Shown piece by piece: positions 5,225-7,376 of a stretch of 7,376 nt of DNA. The position numbers and the translations under genes are program-made. Within the stretch, counting starts at the first letter, position 1. Every line of letters begins with the position of its first letter. Source of the stretch: an uncultured Rhodobacter sp. (lineage in GTDB: Bacteria; Pseudomonadota; Alphaproteobacteria; Rhodobacterales; Rhodobacteraceae); NCBI GenBank assembly GCA_937901435.1, contig CALGTJ010000208.1:1-7376 (forward strand), in the 5' to 3' direction. Below the pieces are notes generated by a model. It did not search any database. It saw only the letters and a program-made list of their open reading frames with translations, and was not told the DNA's origin.

Positions 5225-7015
5225 TTATTCCGCCGCAAGGCCTTCGGTGAATTGCAGCCGGGCGAGGCGCGCGTAAAGGCCGTTTTCTGCCACCAGTTCG
5301 CCGTGGGTGCCAGAGGCGATCACACGTCCCGCCTCGAACACAAGGATGCGGTCGGCCTTTTTCACGGTGGCAAGGCGGTGGGCGACGATGACGGTGGTGC
5401 GATCCGCCGACAGTGCCTCGACCGCCTGTTGCACGGCGCGTTCGCTTTCGGCGTCCAGCGCGCTTGTGGCCTCGTCCAGCAGCAGGATCGGCGCATCGCG
5501 CAGGATGGCACGGGCGATGGCGATGCGTTGCTTTTGCCCGCCCGATAACATCACGCCCCGCTCGCCGACATAGGTGTCGTAACCCTCTGGCAAGGCGGAC
5601 AAAAAGTCATGGGCGGCGGCAGCGGCGGCAGCGGCCTCTACTTGTGCATCGGTGGCGTCGGGGCGGCCAAAGCGGATGTTTTCGCGCGCGGTATCTGCGA
5701 AGATCACCGGGTCTTGCGGCACCAGCGAAATCGCCCGGCGAAAGTCAGAGCGCGTCATGTCGGCCACGTTCACGCCATCAATGGCGACAGAGCCGCTGTC
5801 GGGATCATAAAAGCGCAGTATCAGTTGCAGGATCGTGGATTTGCCAGCCCCCGAGGGGCCAACGATGGCCACCGTTTCGCCCGGTTTGATGTCAAAGCTG
5901 ACGTGATCCAGCACGGCCGTGTCGGGGCGCGCGGGATAGTGAAAGGTGACGTCGTCAAAGGCAATCGCGCCGTGCTGCGGGCTTGGCAGGGGCAGCGGCG
6001 TGGCCGGATCGCTGACCGCATCCTCGGCGTTGAGCAGTTCGACAAGCCGTTCGGTGGCCCCTGCGGCGCGCTGCAACTCTCCCCAGATTTCGGACAGGGC
6101 GGCGGTAGAGCCTGCGACCATGACCGCGTAGATCACGAATTGCACCAGCTCACCCACACTCATCAGATCGGCCCGCACATCGCGCGCGCCGACCCAAAGC
6201 ACGCCGACGATGCCGGAAAACACCAGCGCGATGATGATCATCGTCATAATGGCGCGGGTGACGATGCGTTTATGGGCCGAGACATAGGATTTCTCGGTCA
6301 CATCGGAAAAGGCACCACGGGTGATTTTCTCGTTGGTAAAGGCCTGCACGGTCTGCACACTCAGCAAGGCCTCTGACGCAGAGCCAGAGGACGAGGCGAT
6401 CCAATCCTGATTTTCGCGGCTGAGTTTGCGCAAGCGCCGCCCCAGCACGATGATCGGCACGATAACGGCAGGCACCAGCAGCAGCACAAGAAAGGTAAGC
6501 TTGGTCGAGGTCAGGAACAGCAGCACCAGCCCGCCCAGCAAGGTCAGAGAGTTACGCAGGGCGATGGAAATGGACGACCCGATGACGCTGAGGATCAGGG
6601 TGGTGTCGGTGGTGATCCGGCTGAGGACCTCTCCGGTCATGATCTTTTCGTAGAACGAAGGCGACATGCCGATCATGCGGTCAAACACGGCCTTGCGGAT
6701 GTCGGCGACCACACGCTCTCCCAGACGGGTGACAAGGTAATACCGCAGACCTGACCCCAGCGCGAGCGCGCAGGCAAGGGCAAGAGCGGCAAGGAAATAG
6801 CTGTCCAACAAGGCAGAGGCCGAGGTTTCAAACCCGTCCACAACCCGGCGCACCGCCAATGGCAGGGCCAGCGACATGCAGGCGGTGATCACCAGCGCGC
6901 CAATCGCCGCCAGCATCAGCCGTTGATACGGGGCGGTAAAGCGCCACAGGCCAGCCAGCGCGCCAAAGTCCTTGGATTTTGCGCGCTCTTCCTGACCGCT
7001 TGGTAGATTTGCCAT
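5225..7015 (-). CDS. ABC exporter, fused membrane and ATPase domains (MsbA-like)
   Basis: This 596-residue half-transporter should work as a homodimer in the inner membrane, using ATP to export a lipid, peptide, drug or glycoconjugate. The N-terminal membrane domain has six hydrophobic segments near 33-55, 72-94, 148-168, 172-192, 255-277 and 285-305. The ATPase domain (about 350-590) is complete: A-loop Y360, Walker A GPSGAGKST (386-394), Q-loop Q434, signature LSGGQ (490-494), Walker B ILLLDEATS (510-518) with catalytic E515, D-loop SALD and switch H546. Eight alanines in a row (461-468) lie in the helical subdomain, a region that is often Ala-rich. The family resemblance is to MsbA and multidrug exporters, but the cargo is undetermined. 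An AGGGGG ribosome site stands 6 nt before the ATG at 7015. It is first in the minus-strand row and divergent from a putative glycosyltransferase gene, which hints at an envelope substrate. Confidence 0.94.
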   Translation of the reverse strand: MANLPSGQEERAKSKDFGALAGLWRFTAPYQRLMLAAIGALVITACMSLALPLAVRRVVDGFETSASALLDSYFLAALALACALALGSGLRYYLVTRLGERVVADIRKAVFDRMIGMSPSFYEKIMTGEVLSRITTDTTLILSVIGSSISIALRNSLTLLGGLVLLFLTSTKLTFLVLLLVPAVIVPIIVLGRRLRKLSRENQDWIASSSGSASEALLSVQTVQAFTNEKITRGAFSDVTEKSYVSAHKRIVTRAIMTMIIIALVFSGIVGVLWVGARDVRADLMSVGELVQFVIYAVMVAGSTAALSEIWGELQRAAGATERLVELLNAEDAVSDPATPLPLPSPQHGAIAFDDVTFHYPARPDTAVLDHVSFDIKPGETVAIVGPSGAGKSTILQLILRFYDPDSGSVAIDGVNVADMTRSDFRRAISLVPQDPVIFADTARENIRFGRPDATDAQVEAAAAAAAAHDFLSALPEGYDTYVGERGVMLSGGQKQRIAIARAILRDAPILLLDEATSALDAESERAVQQAVEALSADRTTVIVAHRLATVKKADRILVFEAGRVIASGTHGELVAENGLYARLARLQFTEGLAAE

Positions 7016-7039
7016 GTCGCCCCCTTAAGATCACCCGCA

Positions 7040-7068
7040 GAGATAGCCATCTGACGGCGGGGCCGCAA
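7040..7068 (-). promoter_or_regulatory. candidate promoter for the ABC transporter gene
   Basis: Read on the minus strand, TTGCGG (7068-7063) and TATCTC (7045-7040) are separated by 17 bp. Transcription would start about 15-20 bp before the ribosome site. Both hexamers are imperfect, so this is a guess based on position and spacing. Confidence 0.3.
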
Positions 7069-7125
7069 GCGTTTGGGACGGGCTTGAATGCCGCATCCGG
7101 GCATAAAAACCGCGCCTGTGATCCG

Positions 7126-7160
7126 TTGCCCGCAGCAAACCAGCCAAAGCTTGCGGGCAA
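7126..7160. repeat. 9-bp inverted repeat in the divergent control region
   Basis: TTGCCCGCA (7126-7134) and TGCGGGCAA (7152-7160) are perfect inverted arms separated by 17 bases. The right arm also sits in a shorter symmetric element, CTTGC-GG-GCAAG (7150-7161). It overlaps the candidate -35 of the plus-strand promoter below, so it could be an operator or an RNA hairpin. No known binding motif is recognised. Confidence 0.4.
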
Positions 7161-7178
7161 GACTGTCATCTGTATATA
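7151..7178 (+). promoter_or_regulatory. candidate promoter for the partial glycosyltransferase gene
   Basis: TTGCGG (7151-7156) and TATATA (7173-7178) are spaced 16 bp apart, with the latter in an AT-rich patch that stands out in this G/C-rich region. Transcription would start near 7185, about 60 bp before the ATG at 7244. The -35 overlaps an inverted repeat. Confidence 0.4.
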
Positions 7179-7243
7179 GAACCCGGCCTGATCCCGATCT
7201 TGGCGGATCACGCCCCAACCCCGCTGAAAAGGCCCTGTTCCGC

Positions 7244-7376
7244 ATGCTGATCGTTTCGCTGTCCTCTATCCCCACGCGGTTCGACAAGCTGGGTCCAACA
7301 CTGGCCTGCCTGCTGAAACAGACGGCCAGGATCGACCGGATTATCCTTTATATCCCAGACAGCTATCGCCGCTTTC
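7244..7376 (+). CDS. putative glycosyltransferase, N-terminal fragment (runs off window)
   Basis: Only the first 44 codons are present; the frame is open to the last base and the 3' end lies outside the window. The visible peptide begins with a short beta strand and SLSSIPTRF, then a leucine-rich helix (TLACLLKQ), then DRIILYIPDSYRR. This matches the start of a family annotated as glycosyltransferases, in which a leading strand with 'SLTSIPxR' and a following 'IxLYIPxxYRR' are typical. This is recalled resemblance, with no search behind it. The ATG at 7244 is chosen because the family's first strand begins at once after it. A weak ribosome site (AAAAGG, 7227-7232) lies 11 nt upstream. The frame is open further upstream, with an in-frame GTG at 7118, but that stretch overlaps the promoter-like region. 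It diverges from the ABC exporter gene. Confidence 0.65.
   Translation, partial: MLIVSLSSIPTRFDKLGPTLACLLKQTARIDRIILYIPDSYRRF

Noticed and set aside
3371..5548. A 725-codon open frame on the plus strand, opposite the acyl-CoA synthetase and the end of the ABC gene
   Set aside because: It lies antisense to two genes with complete catalytic motifs and runs straight through the intergenic gap between them. Its Asp/Gly-rich, motif-free translation is what strong third-position G/C bias gives on the opposite strand. Its length is striking, but I see no ribosome site or domain.
5612..5635. Run of eight alanine codons in the ABC ATPase domain as a possible slippage tract
   Set aside because: The codons are mixed (GCC, GCT, GCG), and Ala-rich stretches are normal at this point of the helical subdomain, so it is unlikely to be a phase-variable repeat.
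5609..6376. A 255-codon plus-strand open frame opposite the ABC transporter
   Set aside because: It lies wholly antisense to the membrane and ATPase domains; its Gly/His/Asp-rich translation has no family features.
6916..7287. Minus-strand open frames reaching upstream of the ABC gene (7287 to 6916 and 7211 to 6828)
   Set aside because: They overlap the ABC start in other frames and cross the divergent promoter region. They have no hydrophobic or domain pattern, while the ABC start has a good ribosome site.

Overview
This 7.4 kb window looks like chromosomal DNA from a marine alphaproteobacterium of the Rhodobacteraceae (Roseobacter group). The base is GC-rich coding sequence with strong third-position G/C bias. 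The proteins resemble Rhodobacterales versions of common families. The one convergent gene junction carries the G/C-rich hairpin followed by an 'ATATTTTTAGACAGAAGAAG' tail that I associate with Rhodobacterales intergenic regions. The taxonomic call rests on recalled family resemblance, not on a search. I see no prophage, transposase, CRISPR, tRNA or rRNA.

Layout, left to right. Bases 1-52 hold a short 11-bp tandem repeat beyond the end of the first gene. Bases 53-439 (minus) encode a small four-helix DoxX-like membrane protein. A divergent control region of about 160 bp separates it from 600-1670 (plus), a secreted protein of about 356 residues that I cannot assign to a family. Bases 1671-1837 form a convergent junction with a three-unit G/C-rich repeat and a strong hairpin. 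Three large minus-strand genes then follow in tandem: an exporter-type ABC transporter with fused membrane and ATPase domains (7015 to 5225), an AMP-forming acyl-CoA synthetase (5116 to 3239) and an M20 metallopeptidase/deacylase (3130 to 1838). Each gap between them is 108 bp. At the right edge a plus-strand gene starts at 7244, diverges from the ABC gene and runs off the window. Its first 44 residues resemble a family of putative glycosyltransferases.

How the genes relate. The minus-strand trio could be transcribed together. However, both gaps are long enough for their own promoters, and the gap before the M20 gene carries an exact CtrA-type TTAA-N7-TTAA site and a perfect 18-bp palindrome, so independent control of that gene is plausible. 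An M20 deacylase beside an acyl-CoA ligase could in principle release an acid from an amide and then activate it to a CoA thioester, but nothing here fixes the substrate. The ABC exporter and divergent glycosyltransferase would fit an envelope role, again only by inference.

I do not see a clear undescribed system. The items most worth a second look are the regulatory gap at 3131-3238, the uncharacterised secreted protein, and the related GGGGCCAG-containing repeats downstream of two gene ends.
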